DNA from: Bacillota bacterium
Lineage (GTDB): Bacteria; Bacillota; Bacilli; Paenibacillales; Paenibacillaceae
Direction of reading: 5' to 3'
DNA length: 64,000 nt
NCBI GenBank assembly: GCA_023391635.1
Contig: JAEWAQ010000009.1
Coordinates: 1-64,000, forward strand
A model generated the notes under the pieces. That model was given only the letters and a program-made list of their open reading frames with translations. It was not told where the DNA came from and ran no database searches. Shown here piece by piece: positions 1 through 8,964 of the stretch (position 1 is the stretch's first letter; each line of letters begins with the position of its first letter). Both the position numbers and the translations under genes were made by a program.

Positions 1-1940
1 ACGCCAGTTGCATTGTACACTTGCACACCGTAAACGCTTTGCCAGCCTGAAGCTCCTGCCATTACTACCGTCAACCCGTTAATGGTTACATCGTTGGCTT
101 GTACCAGGATGCCCTGGCGCTCGCCGACACCCTTTCCATTCAATGCATCCGTAAACGTCAGGGAGTGGTTGTTCCCGTTCAACGTTACAACACGGTCCAG
201 AACGATGGTCGAGGTCAGGTCTGTAATATCTCCGGTCAGATTAATCGTCGTTACTTCCGGAGTTGCAAGCGCGGAGTTCAACTCGCCAAGAGTACTTACT
301 GTTCTTGTGGTAGAATCGATCACCTCGACCTGTCGCGTCACTTCAACGGCACGGTTGCCCGAACGGTCGACAACGTTATAGTGAATTACATAAGTTCCTG
401 CAGTCGAAGTATCAACACCGCTTACGACAACTCCATCTTTCTTAATCGTAACCGTTGCCTTCAGGCCTGTATCTTGGTTGTCCGTTACCGTGACACCCGC
501 ATCGGTATAATCGGACCCTAATTCCACATAAACGATCTCATCGCCCTTCAGCTTAATCACCGGCGCGGTCGTATCGCTGCTGCCGCTTCCTCCACTGCTG
601 CCGCCAGTCGAAGGAGGCGGAGTTGCTGCCGGCGTGCTTTCGCCATTCTTCTCTGCCGGTTCCTTCTCGAACGTCGTGCCTTCCTGCGCCTTATCGCTGA
701 TCGTCGCTTTTTCGATCGTACCTTGTCCAAGCAGCTTGGCGACCGCGTTAAGCACGAGTGAAACAACCTTGGCATCTTCCCCAAGATCCAGTGTCATATT
801 CTCAGCTGATTCGGTCGTAGTGACTTCATCGACGCTGCCGCTCGGGATATCGACAGAAATGCTGCTTGCCGCGACTTCAAGCGATTCAAACGAGCCGAGT
901 AGCGTGACTTTCGATCCTTTCGGCAGAGTTTCCATCAATTTCACCTTACTGAATCCATTGCCCGTCGTATTGGATTCCTCGATCTTCACGGGCGACTGGA
1001 CATTAACCTGACCAACCGTAGTCGATCCTTCTGCCACGATGCGAACGGAACCATCCTTCTTATTGACGATGATCGTAACGATGACGGAATTTTTGAAATG
1101 GATACTGTTCTCGCCGCCGCCCTCAACGAAGGTTTCTCCCTGGACCGTAACATGATCCAACGTCGCGTCTCCGGCGCCGATCCCCGCTCCGAAAGTGAGA
1201 TTTCCCGTAATGACCATATTGCGCAGCGTGACTCCGGAAACCGTGATTTCCACGTTGCCCGTAATCGTCTCGCTGCCGGTTTCCGGACCGTAAGTCCCGG
1301 CTTCGTCGAATACTGTCGTTCTTGCCTGCAGAGCCCGATCAAGTACGACAACCGCCTCAGCCCGCGTGATCGCCTTCTTCGGTTGGAACGTTCCGTCCTC
1401 GTAACCGACCAGCAGCTTTAACGAAGCTGCTGCCAGGATGGCAGGCTTGCTCCACAATTCAAACTTGCTTTCATCAGCAAATTTGACATCGGTGGACGCT
1501 GCTGAACGCAGCTCGAGCAACCGAACCAGCACAATGGCTGCTTCTTGGCGCGTTATCGCCTGATCCGGACGTATCGTCTGATCTTCGTAACCGCTGATGT
1601 AACCGGCTTTCACGGCTTTCTGCACTTCCGCCCGCTTCCAACCCTCCGCGTCCAAATCGACGAAATCCACGGAAGCCGTCTCCGTAAAACCGAACGAACG
1701 GTTAATCAAAGCGAACAATTCAACGCGCGTAATGTGCTGATCGGGTTTGAACGATCCGTCTTCGTAGCCAGATACAAGCCCTTTGGCCACCCAATCTGCG
1801 ACCTGACTTTCCGCCCAATGCCCTTGAATATCATTGTTCGACTTTGCCGCAGCGCCCAATGCAGATTGGACTGCGGTCAACAGCATGCATAATGCGCAAA
1901 GAACGCTGATCGTATATTTCCACGATTTATATTTAAACAA
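1..1940 (-). CDS. S-layer homology (SLH) domain surface protein, 3' part outside window
   Basis: Read on the minus strand from a TTG start at 1940, preceded by GAGAGGAAG six bases upstream. About 646 residues are visible before the window edge; no stop is seen. The first 30 residues form a signal peptide (basic start, hydrophobic core, A-L-G-A end). Three SLH modules follow (about residues 36-80, 97-140, 157-200), each with a GYEDG/GYEDQ motif and an ITR motif; SLH modules bind secondary cell wall polymer. Then come a beta-helix-like stretch, a GGSSGGSGSS linker near residue 447, an Ig-like domain (about 455-540) and another beta-helix-like region resembling pectate-lyase-type folds. It is probably a secreted, wall-anchored protein. 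Its enzymatic or adhesive role cannot be told because the C-terminus is missing. A later ATG inside the signal peptide would give a poor secretion signal. Confidence 0.88.
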   Translation of the reverse strand, partial: MFKYKSWKYTISVLCALCMLLTAVQSALGAAAKSNNDIQGHWAESQVADWVAKGLVSGYEDGSFKPDQHITRVELFALINRSFGFTETASVDFVDLDAEGWKRAEVQKAVKAGYISGYEDQTIRPDQAITRQEAAIVLVRLLELRSAASTDVKFADESKFELWSKPAILAAASLKLLVGYEDGTFQPKKAITRAEAVVVLDRALQARTTVFDEAGTYGPETGSETITGNVEITVSGVTLRNMVITGNLTFGAGIGAGDATLDHVTVQGETFVEGGGENSIHFKNSVIVTIIVNKKDGSVRIVAEGSTTVGQVNVQSPVKIEESNTTGNGFSKVKLMETLPKGSKVTLLGSFESLEVAASSISVDIPSGSVDEVTTTESAENMTLDLGEDAKVVSLVLNAVAKLLGQGTIEKATISDKAQEGTTFEKEPAEKNGESTPAATPPPSTGGSSGGSGSSDTTAPVIKLKGDEIVYVELGSDYTDAGVTVTDNQDTGLKATVTIKKDGVVVSGVDTSTAGTYVIHYNVVDRSGNRAVEVTRQVEVIDSTTRTVSTLGELNSALATPEVTTINLTGDITDLTSTIVLDRVVTLNGNNHSLTFTDALNGKGVGERQGILVQANDVTINGLTVVMAGASGWQSVYGVQVYNATG

Positions 1941-2041
1941 TGCAATCTTCCTCTCAATTGATATTGATTAGGCCTATTTCACTAAATTCACATGAGCCCC
2001 CTAGCCCTAAATTTTAACGAACTCAAGTTACTCCTCCTCGA

Positions 2042-2118
2042 AATTCTAGTTCGATAGAATTATGGAGAAACTACGATCATTCTACTATATCTCCTAAGGG
2101 AAATTCCACCATAATTCT
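2042..2118. promoter_or_regulatory. AT-rich dyads upstream of the SLH gene
   Basis: The 361-base gap 1941-2301 has no gene and is AT-rich. It holds a perfect 7-bp dyad (2042-2048 with 2055-2061, six-base loop) and an overlapping perfect 10-bp inverted repeat (2056-2065 AGAATTATGG with 2109-2118 CCATAATTCT). The word AATTCT/AGAATT thus occurs three times in 77 bases, upstream of the minus-strand SLH gene. This looks like operator spacing or RNA structure in a leader. No convincing -35/-10 pair could be fixed here. Confidence 0.35.
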
Positions 2119-2230
2119 CTTCAATTTGTCATTATTTCTGTTCTATTTGTCATATTCGCAATCATTTTATACTCTTCAAGTGACACAATGCTGTCAGCGA
2201 ATACCTGTTCGAAGCAAATCCCAACACAAA

Positions 2231-2259
2231 CAGGATTGGCTTGCATTCAACCAATCCTG
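2231..2259 (-). terminator. Hairpin terminator after the 115-aa gene
   Basis: A perfect 9-bp stem (CAGGATTGG / CCAATCCTG) with an 11-base loop lies about 45 bases past the stop of the minus-strand gene ending at 2302. On that strand it is followed by GTTTGTGTT, a modest T-rich tail, so it is a plausible intrinsic terminator. Confidence 0.55.
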
Positions 2260-2301
2260 ACGGCTTCCTATTATCAGTTAATAGGTATTAGGAACGACTT
2301 A

Positions 2302-2649
2302 CTACGAGCGATCCACTTGCAGCAGCGTGATTTTCTTCGTCGTATAGGTTCCTTGCAGCGTGTCTTCGGAAATGACGTTCATCTTGATGACACCTGCCAG
2401 CTTGGCGGGGTCTGCGCGAGAGACGAGGCGCCACGCCTCGGCATCGTTCAGTGCGTCGTAGAGCTTGCGGTCATCATATTCTTTGCGATCCTGCGCAATG
2501 AGCCGGATCCGATAGCTGCCAACAGTCAGCTCCGCTTGTCCTTGCTCCTCGCAATGGGCGATGATTTGCCCGCGCAGTTCTGCCAATTCCTGTTCGATGT
2601 CTTTCTGTTTCTTCTTCAATTGATAATAACGCCGCACCGTCTTGTCCAT
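2302..2649 (-). CDS. Conserved hypothetical protein, coiled coil start, 115 aa
   Basis: I do not recognise a named family. The ATG at 2649 follows AAGGAG with ten bases of spacing; an upstream in-frame GTG at 2658 touches the SD and is less likely. Residues 1-35 are rich in K/Q/E and predicted helical (RRYYQLKKKQKDIEQELAEL). The rest looks like a small alpha/beta domain with conserved-looking K-E-Y-D-D-R-K-L-Y-D and a C-terminal TLLQVDRS. It has no signal peptide or membrane segment, so it is probably cytosolic. It is transcribed alone, away from the SEC-C gene at 2740, and a hairpin terminator follows. Such proteins might support phage-like or recombination functions, but nothing in the sequence proves this. 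Confidence 0.7.
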   Translation of the reverse strand: MDKTVRRYYQLKKKQKDIEQELAELRGQIIAHCEEQGQAELTVGSYRIRLIAQDRKEYDDRKLYDALNDAEAWRLVSRADPAKLAGVIKMNVISEDTLQGTYTTKKITLLQVDRS

Positions 2650-2739
2650 CGTTATCACGCTCCTTATGAAACATGTATATGTGGGACTAGACTGTGATAT
2701 AATCAGCGGTAACTATCGGGAATATCGGGGGCTTGCGAC

Positions 2740-4131
2740 GTGCGCAAATTGGGAAGGAACGATCCGTGCCATTGCGGCAGCGGCAAGAAGTACAAGAAAT
2801 GCTGTCTGGCCCAGGATGAAGCGAACAGCGTGACGCGAATCATTGCGGCGCAGAATGAATCTGCATTGCCAACTGTCGCAGAATTCGTCGAACATCATCT
2901 GGAATGGCGAAATTTCCTGCATCAACTGGTTGCCAGACATTTCGTGAACCAGACGATCGGACAATATGAAGATGAAGAAATCGTGCAGATCGCGACTCTG
3001 TGGAGCGAGTTCTCCAACGCGACGGACCCGCTGACCAAGAAGGCCGGCGTGTATCCCGCGGCATTGGAGTATGTGCTGTGTCTGGCTTTCGGGTATGAAG
3101 TTACGCAAAATGAGCTGGCAGCCAAGTATGGCGTATCTGCGGGAGTCATCTCGCAACGGTCGGGCCAATTGATGTCGTTTGCGGAGCAGCGGTCGAACGA
3201 GCAGGATAAAGATCAGGAGCCTCCCTATTTGCCCGGCGACCCCAAAGCTCGCATCTCCATGGAACGAAGCATGCGCGAGATGACTTCGATGCTCGAAGAA
3301 CAAAACTTCGATTCGATGGAAGAAGCAAATGCGTTCCTGAATCAACAAATGAACAAGCAACCATCGAAAGGCCGCAATCAGTCGAAAAATTCAAAGAAAG
3401 AGCAGGCGCTGGATCTCATATACAATGCTTTGGAGGAACCGAATCCTAAAAAACAGGTCAAGCTGGCGCAAGATGCGCTGTTGCTCGATCCGGACTGTGC
3501 CGATGCGTATAATATCCTGGCTGAGAACGCGGCAACGTCAACCAAAGAGATGGCTTACTACTATGAGCAGGGAATGAGAGCAGGCGAACGGGAGCTGGGC
3601 GAAGAGGGCTTCGAGGAGTATAAGGGACATTTTTGGGGATACGTCCCTACCCGTCCCTACATGCGGGCTAAGAAGGGCTTCGCGGACATGTGCCTGGAAA
3701 TGCACAACGTCCAGGAAGCGATTAAACAATACAAGGAATTGCTCGAATTGAATCCGGATGATAATCAAGGCGTGCGTTATTCGCTGTTGATTGCCTGTCT
3801 GGAGGTCGGGGATTGGAAGCCTGCTGAAGCCCTTATTCGGAAATATGACGAGAGCTCGGCGGTTTTCGATTTTAGTCGGGTAATCGTGGAGTATGGCATG
3901 AAGCCAAAGTCGACGAAACTGCCTGAACTGGTCAGGGATGCTCATAACACGAATAAGCATGTCGTGCCACTACTGCTAGGCAAGACGAAGCTTCCACCAA
4001 ATATGCCGGATTATTACGGTTTCGGCGATAAGAACGAGGCTGTCATGTATGTCCACATGGCCAAGCACTTATGGCAATCGCGGCCCGAGTTGCTGCAATT
4101 GCTGCGGACAAGCGTAGAGAAGGGGAAATAG
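2740..4131 (+). CDS. SEC-C zinc motif protein with TPR-like C-terminal half
   Basis: 463 aa from a GTG start with weak SD (GGGGG). The N-terminus is a textbook SEC-C metal-binding motif (GRNDPCHCGSGKKYKKCC, residues 5-22), as found at the SecA C-terminus and in many adaptor proteins. Residues about 100-130 include a helix-turn-helix-like stretch (NELAAKYGVSAGVISQRSG). After a Q/K/S-rich linker near 200-220, the C-terminal half is helical with TPR-like repeats (AEEAIKQYKELLELNPDD type, around residue 325-350) and resembles ST7-like tetratricopeptide proteins. It has no signal or membrane segment. A role as an adaptor binding nucleic acid or protein is inferred only. The gene runs straight into a repeat array after its stop. 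Confidence 0.85.
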   Translation: MRKLGRNDPCHCGSGKKYKKCCLAQDEANSVTRIIAAQNESALPTVAEFVEHHLEWRNFLHQLVARHFVNQTIGQYEDEEIVQIATLWSEFSNATDPLTKKAGVYPAALEYVLCLAFGYEVTQNELAAKYGVSAGVISQRSGQLMSFAEQRSNEQDKDQEPPYLPGDPKARISMERSMREMTSMLEEQNFDSMEEANAFLNQQMNKQPSKGRNQSKNSKKEQALDLIYNALEEPNPKKQVKLAQDALLLDPDCADAYNILAENAATSTKEMAYYYEQGMRAGERELGEEGFEEYKGHFWGYVPTRPYMRAKKGFADMCLEMHNVQEAIKQYKELLELNPDDNQGVRYSLLIACLEVGDWKPAEALIRKYDESSAVFDFSRVIVEYGMKPKSTKLPELVRDAHNTNKHVVPLLLGKTKLPPNMPDYYGFGDKNEAVMYVHMAKHLWQSRPELLQLLRTSVEKGK

Positions 4132-4189
4132 TTGATACGCCAAATGCCGTCAGGGATAGGCTCCTTGGCGGCGTTTGGCATTGACAGCG

Positions 4190-4530
4190 GTAGATTTGTT
4201 GCGGACAGCGACTATTGGGGCGGATTGGTGGGGTGTCGAGCAGATTTGTTGCGAACAGCGACTATTGGCGCGGATTGGCGAGGTGTCGAGCGAATTAGAC
4301 GCAGACAGCGACTAATGGGGTGGATTGACGGGACGATGGCCGGATTTGTTGCGGACAGCGACTATTGAGGCGGATTGGCTGGACATCGAGCGGATTTGTT
4401 GCGGAAAGCGACTAATGGGGGGATTGACGGGACTTCGAGCAGATTTGTTGCGGACAGCGACTATTTGGGCGAATTGGCGGGACGATGAGCGGATTTGTTG
4501 CGGACAGCGACTATTGAGACGGATTAGCAG
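4190..4530. repeat. Intergenic tandem array 1: seven copies of a 50-bp unit
   Basis: Seven imperfect copies of a unit of about 50 bp (one is 49) fill the gap between the convergent SEC-C gene (ends 4131) and sbcC (ends 4649). The better conserved half reads GATTTGTTGCGGACAGCGAC; the other half (GGCGGATTGGCGGGAC...CGAG) varies more. GTTGC and GCGAC can pair around GGACA as a small hairpin with one G-U pair. Copy 3 is the most diverged. No RBS-led open frame runs through it, and the period of 50 does not keep a reading frame. The function is unknown. Confidence 0.9.
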
Positions 4531-4531
4531 G

Positions 4532-4578
4532 TTAACCCGGCTGAGAAGTGGCGCTCTGCCACTTCTCAGCCGGGCTAA
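4532..4578. other. Long perfect hairpin at the end of array 1
   Basis: A 17-bp perfect stem (4536-4552 CCCGGCTGAGAAGTGGC with its complement 4558-4574) and a 5-base loop, extended by three more pairs past one mismatch. It sits between convergent genes directly after the repeat array. Neither strand shows a T-run directly after the stem, so it is not a classic intrinsic terminator. It could still block transcription from either side or act as an RNA 3' end. Confidence 0.75.
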
Positions 4579-4648
4579 CGACGAACAAAAAACAGTTCCT
4601 GAGCGAAGGGGATATCGGCGAACTGTCAATTTTCCGTTGGATGCATCT

Positions 4649-7600
4649 TCAACTCACATGAAACCGGGTATGGCTGCTGCCGTCCGCATTCTTCTTCACT
4701 TCCAGAATAGCCGGAATGGCTTGCTTGAGTTCCTGTACGTGGGAGATGATGCCGATCATGCGCCCTGTCTGCTGCAGCTGGACCAATGTCTCGATCGCCT
4801 TGCCGAGCGACTCTTCGTCGAGCGAGCCGAAGCCTTCGTCGATGAACATCGTCTCGAGCGAGATCCCCCCCTCGTAGGCTTGAATGACATCCGCCATGCC
4901 CAGCGCCAGACACAGCGAAGCATTGAATTTCTCGCCGCCGGACAGCGACTTCACGTCCCGAAATTGTCCCGTATAGTTGTCGAAGACGTCGAGGCCGAGC
5001 CCGCTCTGCTTGCCGTGCTTCTCGCGCCGGTCGCTGCGGGCCAGGTAGAACTGGCCGCCGGAGATCGACTGAAGCCGAAGATTGGCAGCTTGCAGGATGC
5101 GGTCCAGAAATTCCACGAGCAAGTAACGCTCCAGCGAAATTTTAAGCCGGTTGTCTCCGCGCACGATGTCGTACAAGTCCTTCACGAGCTGGAACGACTT
5201 CTCGGCATGCCGCCACCGGTCGTCCGCCGCCAACACCCGGTCCCGGCCCTCGGTGCCCTTGTCGCAGCAATCCTGCGCCTGCTGCAGCGATTGGCGCATC
5301 GCTTCGACCTCAGTCTCCGCCTGCGCCGCTTCCTCGCTCAACGCCGCCAGATCAACACGCTCTTTACCTTGTAAGTCGTCTTCCAGCTCGCCGACCTGCG
5401 CCTTAACCGACGCCAGCTCCGCATAAAAGCCGTCGATCTCCCGCTTCAGCGCATCGCGCGCAGCCTCGGGCTGCTTCGCTTGCTCGTAAGCGGCCGCATC
5501 GGCGAATCCGGCAAGCGCAAGCCCGCTGCGGAACTCCGCTTCGGCTTCGCCCAACCTCGCTTTCGCTTCGTCCAGCTGCTGCTCGGCGGCTTTCGCATGC
5601 GCGGCGGCGGCCGCCTGCTTCTCGCCGGCCTGTCGATGTCGCTCCTGCGCTTGCTGCCATGCCGCTTCCAATAGCCGTTTGCTATTATCTTTCTCCTGCA
5701 AACGCCGCTGCAGCATGGATAAATCGCGGACATCCTCCGGCACGCCGGCGAGCGCTTGCTCGTACTTCGCCCGCTCCGTCAAGCTGGCCGTTCGCCTTTC
5801 CTGATGCGATGCCGCCGCCTGATCCTTCGCCGCAAGCAACGAGTCGATAAAACCGTCGGCCTGTTCCAGCTGTTTCTTCAACGCATCCAGCGCGGACTGG
5901 TCCGATTTCAGCCGCTCGACTTCCGCCTTCAATCGCTTGCCGGACTCGACCAGTTCCGCATATGCCGCGTCGATCCGTTCCTTGTCGTAACCGAGCGCTT
6001 CCGCCTCGGCCGCCTTAGCCAGCTGTTCCTGCTGGAGATGCGTTTGCCGGGCTTTCGCCGCCAAATAAACCGATTCCGCCGCCGACTTCCGCTGCCGCCG
6101 TTCATCGAGCGCCGCCCGATCCGGCGTCTCGGCCGTACGGCTTGCCGGCGCAGGATGATCGTCGCTGCCGCATACCGGGCACGGCTGCCCATCATGAAGG
6201 TGCTCCGCCAACGCACCAGCCTGGCCCTCCAGCCACCGCGCTTCCCATGCGGTATATTCGGCGGCTGCCGCTTCATACTCAGCCCGCAGCTTCTTAGCTT
6301 CGCCGCCGGCCGCAGCAAGTTCACGCGTCAGATCGATCAACGCGCGCAGCATTGACGCTTCCGCACGCATCTGTTCCAGCTTCTCGCTGCCGGCGGGCAG
6401 CGTCCGGACAGTCTCGTCCAAGCGACGAACCTGCTCGCCGAGCGTCCGTCGCTGCTCCTGAGCCGCCAACAAGCTTGCGGACGCGCCGGACAGCAGCGCC
6501 TCGGCATCCGCCGCTTCCTTCTCAAGCCGCTCGACATTCTTTCTGCCGGCTTCCAGCTCCTGCACCGTCGGCAACAGCCGGCTCAAGCGTTCCAGCTCGC
6601 GCACGGCCTGTTCCCGCATATCCGATTTGCCCGCCTCTTCCCGGTACGTCGCTTCCTGCCGCCGGTATTCCGCTGCCGCCTGCTCCATCGCCTCCCCGGC
6701 TTCCAACGTCAGCTTCCGCTTCGCACCCACATCCGTCTGCGCCGCTGCCAGATGACGTTCCTGCACTTCCAGCGGCAGCGTCTTCCCGGCAAGCACCAGC
6801 TGCCGCTGCTTCTCCTCATGCGCCGGAATGTCCGCCTGCAGTCGTTCCCGCTCACCCGTCTTGCGCGCCAACACATCGAACTGCTCATTCAGCGCAGCCG
6901 CCTGATGGCAGCGTTCAACCAGTTCCTTATGCCGCGACGCAAGCCGCTCCACCCGGACCTTCCGCTGCGATTTCTCCGACTCATAGTAGGCGATCTCCGC
7001 AGCCAGCGCCTCGAGCACCTGGAGCGTGTTGTAGTGCTCCTGAGCCAGCAGCGCATGCAGCGCCGAACCTTCGCGTTCCGGCAGCGCCAACCGCAGGTTC
7101 GCCGTATGCAGTTCCAGCTCGCGCCGAGCCATCTCCCATGCCGTCTGTGCCGTCCGCCGCCGCTCGTTCAAAGCATCGGCCACGTATCGGAACAGGTGTG
7201 TTCGGAAAATTTTGCGCAATATCTCCTCTTTGTTCTCCGTATCCGAAGTGAGCAGCTTGCGGAACTCCCCTTGCGGCAGCATGACGATCTGGCTGAATTG
7301 CTCCTTGGTCAAGCCGATCAGATCGAGCAGCCGTTCGTTGATCTGCCGCACCATATAGCGGTCGACCATCATCGTCTCCTGTCCGCCGGTCGTCTCGACG
7401 AACTCGTAGCGTTCGCCCGTCGCGCTCTTGTTGCCCTCCTTCACATGCGACATCTGCCGCAGGACCCGGTACGTACGCCGCTTCAGCTCAAACTCGAATT
7501 GTACCGCGGTGTACACTTCGTCCAATGCGAACTGGCTGCGCAGCATACGTATTTCGCTGCGATCCTCGCCGCTCGCCTCCCCGTACAGCGCGAAGCAGAT

Positions 7601-7741
7601 CGCGTCGAAGATCGACGTCTTGCCCGCCCCCGTATTGCCGGAAACGAGAAACAAGCGGTGGCTGCCGAGCGCCGTGAAGTCAATTACTTCCGTATCTTTA
7701 TACGGCCCGAATGCCGTCATCGTCAGCTTGAGGGGCTTCAT
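4649..7741 (-). CDS. sbcC: Exonuclease SbcCD, large ATPase subunit SbcC
   Basis: 1030 aa from ATG 7741 (MKPLKLTMTAFGPYKD); the frame is open further upstream, but only this start matches the family and has an upstream GGGAGG. SMC/Rad50-type architecture: Walker A GNTGAGKT near residue 34, long coiled coils, a CPVCGSDDH zinc hook near 523, more coiled coil, then the ABC signature LSGGEKF near 932 and Walker B MFIDEGFGSLDEES near 967. With SbcD it forms the cytosolic nuclease that opens DNA hairpins and processes blocked ends. It overlaps the 3' end of sbcD by 44 bases, so the two are translationally linked. Length is normal for the Bacillus/Paenibacillus form. Nearby, the strong hairpin and repeat array lie just past its stop. 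Confidence 0.97.
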   Translation of the reverse strand: MKPLKLTMTAFGPYKDTEVIDFTALGSHRLFLVSGNTGAGKTSIFDAICFALYGEASGEDRSEIRMLRSQFALDEVYTAVQFEFELKRRTYRVLRQMSHVKEGNKSATGERYEFVETTGGQETMMVDRYMVRQINERLLDLIGLTKEQFSQIVMLPQGEFRKLLTSDTENKEEILRKIFRTHLFRYVADALNERRRTAQTAWEMARRELELHTANLRLALPEREGSALHALLAQEHYNTLQVLEALAAEIAYYESEKSQRKVRVERLASRHKELVERCHQAAALNEQFDVLARKTGERERLQADIPAHEEKQRQLVLAGKTLPLEVQERHLAAAQTDVGAKRKLTLEAGEAMEQAAAEYRRQEATYREEAGKSDMREQAVRELERLSRLLPTVQELEAGRKNVERLEKEAADAEALLSGASASLLAAQEQRRTLGEQVRRLDETVRTLPAGSEKLEQMRAEASMLRALIDLTRELAAAGGEAKKLRAEYEAAAAEYTAWEARWLEGQAGALAEHLHDGQPCPVCGSDDHPAPASRTAETPDRAALDERRQRKSAAESVYLAAKARQTHLQQEQLAKAAEAEALGYDKERIDAAYAELVESGKRLKAEVERLKSDQSALDALKKQLEQADGFIDSLLAAKDQAAASHQERRTASLTERAKYEQALAGVPEDVRDLSMLQRRLQEKDNSKRLLEAAWQQAQERHRQAGEKQAAAAAHAKAAEQQLDEAKARLGEAEAEFRSGLALAGFADAAAYEQAKQPEAARDALKREIDGFYAELASVKAQVGELEDDLQGKERVDLAALSEEAAQAETEVEAMRQSLQQAQDCCDKGTEGRDRVLAADDRWRHAEKSFQLVKDLYDIVRGDNRLKISLERYLLVEFLDRILQAANLRLQSISGGQFYLARSDRREKHGKQSGLGLDVFDNYTGQFRDVKSLSGGEKFNASLCLALGMADVIQAYEGGISLETMFIDEGFGSLDEESLGKAIETLVQLQQTGRMIGIISHVQELKQAIPAILEVKKNADGSSHTRFHVS

Positions 7742-8906
7742 GCCGTTCACCGTCCTCCCGATCGATCTCACGCAGCACTTCAAGGAATAACGCCTCGGTT
7801 TGCGCCGTCGCTTCCGCGCCTTTCGCATCCGCATAGAACGAGCGGAACAGCGTCAGCATGTCCGCCCCCGCCCTGCTGCCGGCACCGCCCGTCTCGCCAT
7901 CCGCCAGTCCGCTCAGTTGCTGCAGCGCCAACTTCCGCTCCACATGCATCGCATTCGGGTACACCGCCCGCACGCGTTCCATCGGCGCCAGCACCGGCTG
8001 TTCGTCGAGCAGGCGCACGAACACGTAATCCTCGTTCTTCTCCTGACGCTCAATATCGTCTATGTATCCTTCCACGGTGCGCATGTCACGCCGCGTTTCC
8101 AGCAGCCGCTTCTCCACCGTTGCCGCACCGTCCGCCGCCAAGTCCACCACGAGGTATCCTTTGCCATGCTTCTCCTCGGAGATGGAATATTTGAGCGGCG
8201 AACCGGCGTACCGGATCGTCTCCCGGCCGACGTGGTGAGCCTGATGCAAATGCCCGAGCGCGACATAGGCGAATCCCTCGAAATGCACCGCACTCACATG
8301 CTCCGCACCCCCGATCGCCAGCGGACGTTCCGAATCGCTCGTATTCGCCTCCGCTTCCCCGTGCGGCGTCACGAATGCGTGGCCGACGAATACGTGCCGT
8401 TCTCCCGGCGCCATGTCCTGCCTGATCCTGCCGACGATCGCCCGCATCGCGTCATCGTGCGAGCGAATCTCCTCGTCGCCGAGCGCGAGCCGAACGACCG
8501 CCGGATCGGCGTATGGAATCAGATGAAAATGGACCGGGCCGTGCGCATCGTGCAGTACGACAGTGGCGAACGGATTCGCAAACTCGCCCGCGATATGCAG
8601 CCCGGCCGCTTTCATGATCCCGCTGCCGAAGTTCAGCCGGCTCGGGCTGTCGTGGTTGCCGGCGATCGCCAGCACCGGCGTTCCGAGGTCCAGCACGATC
8701 GTCTGCAGCACCCGGTCCAGCAGCCCGACCGCCTCCGTCGGCGGCACGGCCCGGTCGTATAAGTCTCCAGCGATGACGACCGCGTCCGGCTTCTCCTCCG
8801 CCACCGCCGCCAGCAGCTGCATGAGCACGTATTCCTGATCCTCCGTCATGTACACGTTCTGCACCAGCTTGCCCAGATGCCAATCCGCCGTATGAAACAG
8901 TTTCAT
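7698..8906 (-). CDS. sbcD: Exonuclease SbcCD, nuclease subunit SbcD
   Basis: 402 aa from ATG 8906, with AAGGAG ten bases upstream. The N-terminus MKLFHTADWHLGKL carries the first metal motif (D-x-H) of Mre11-type calcineurin-like phosphoesterases. GDLYD, GNHDSP, and later GHAF and LGHLH motifs give the other metal ligands. The C-terminal part (about 260-400) is the capping and SbcC-binding region. It acts with SbcC as an ATP-stimulated dsDNA exonuclease and hairpin endonuclease. It begins 58 bases after the methylase gene stop and overlaps sbcC. Confidence 0.97.
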   Translation of the reverse strand: MKLFHTADWHLGKLVQNVYMTEDQEYVLMQLLAAVAEEKPDAVVIAGDLYDRAVPPTEAVGLLDRVLQTIVLDLGTPVLAIAGNHDSPSRLNFGSGIMKAAGLHIAGEFANPFATVVLHDAHGPVHFHLIPYADPAVVRLALGDEEIRSHDDAMRAIVGRIRQDMAPGERHVFVGHAFVTPHGEAEANTSDSERPLAIGGAEHVSAVHFEGFAYVALGHLHQAHHVGRETIRYAGSPLKYSISEEKHGKGYLVVDLAADGAATVEKRLLETRRDMRTVEGYIDDIERQEKNEDYVFVRLLDEQPVLAPMERVRAVYPNAMHVERKLALQQLSGLADGETGGAGSRAGADMLTLFRSFYADAKGAEATAQTEALFLEVLREIDREDGERHEAPQADDDGIRAV

Positions 8907-8964
8907 CGCGCCACTTCTCCTTTCCATTTCCTGACGACTTCCTAACGGCCTGCACACCGCATCC

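Noticed and set aside
6352..7251. Proline/serine-rich plus-strand frame
   Set aside because: Antisense shadow of sbcC coiled-coil codons.
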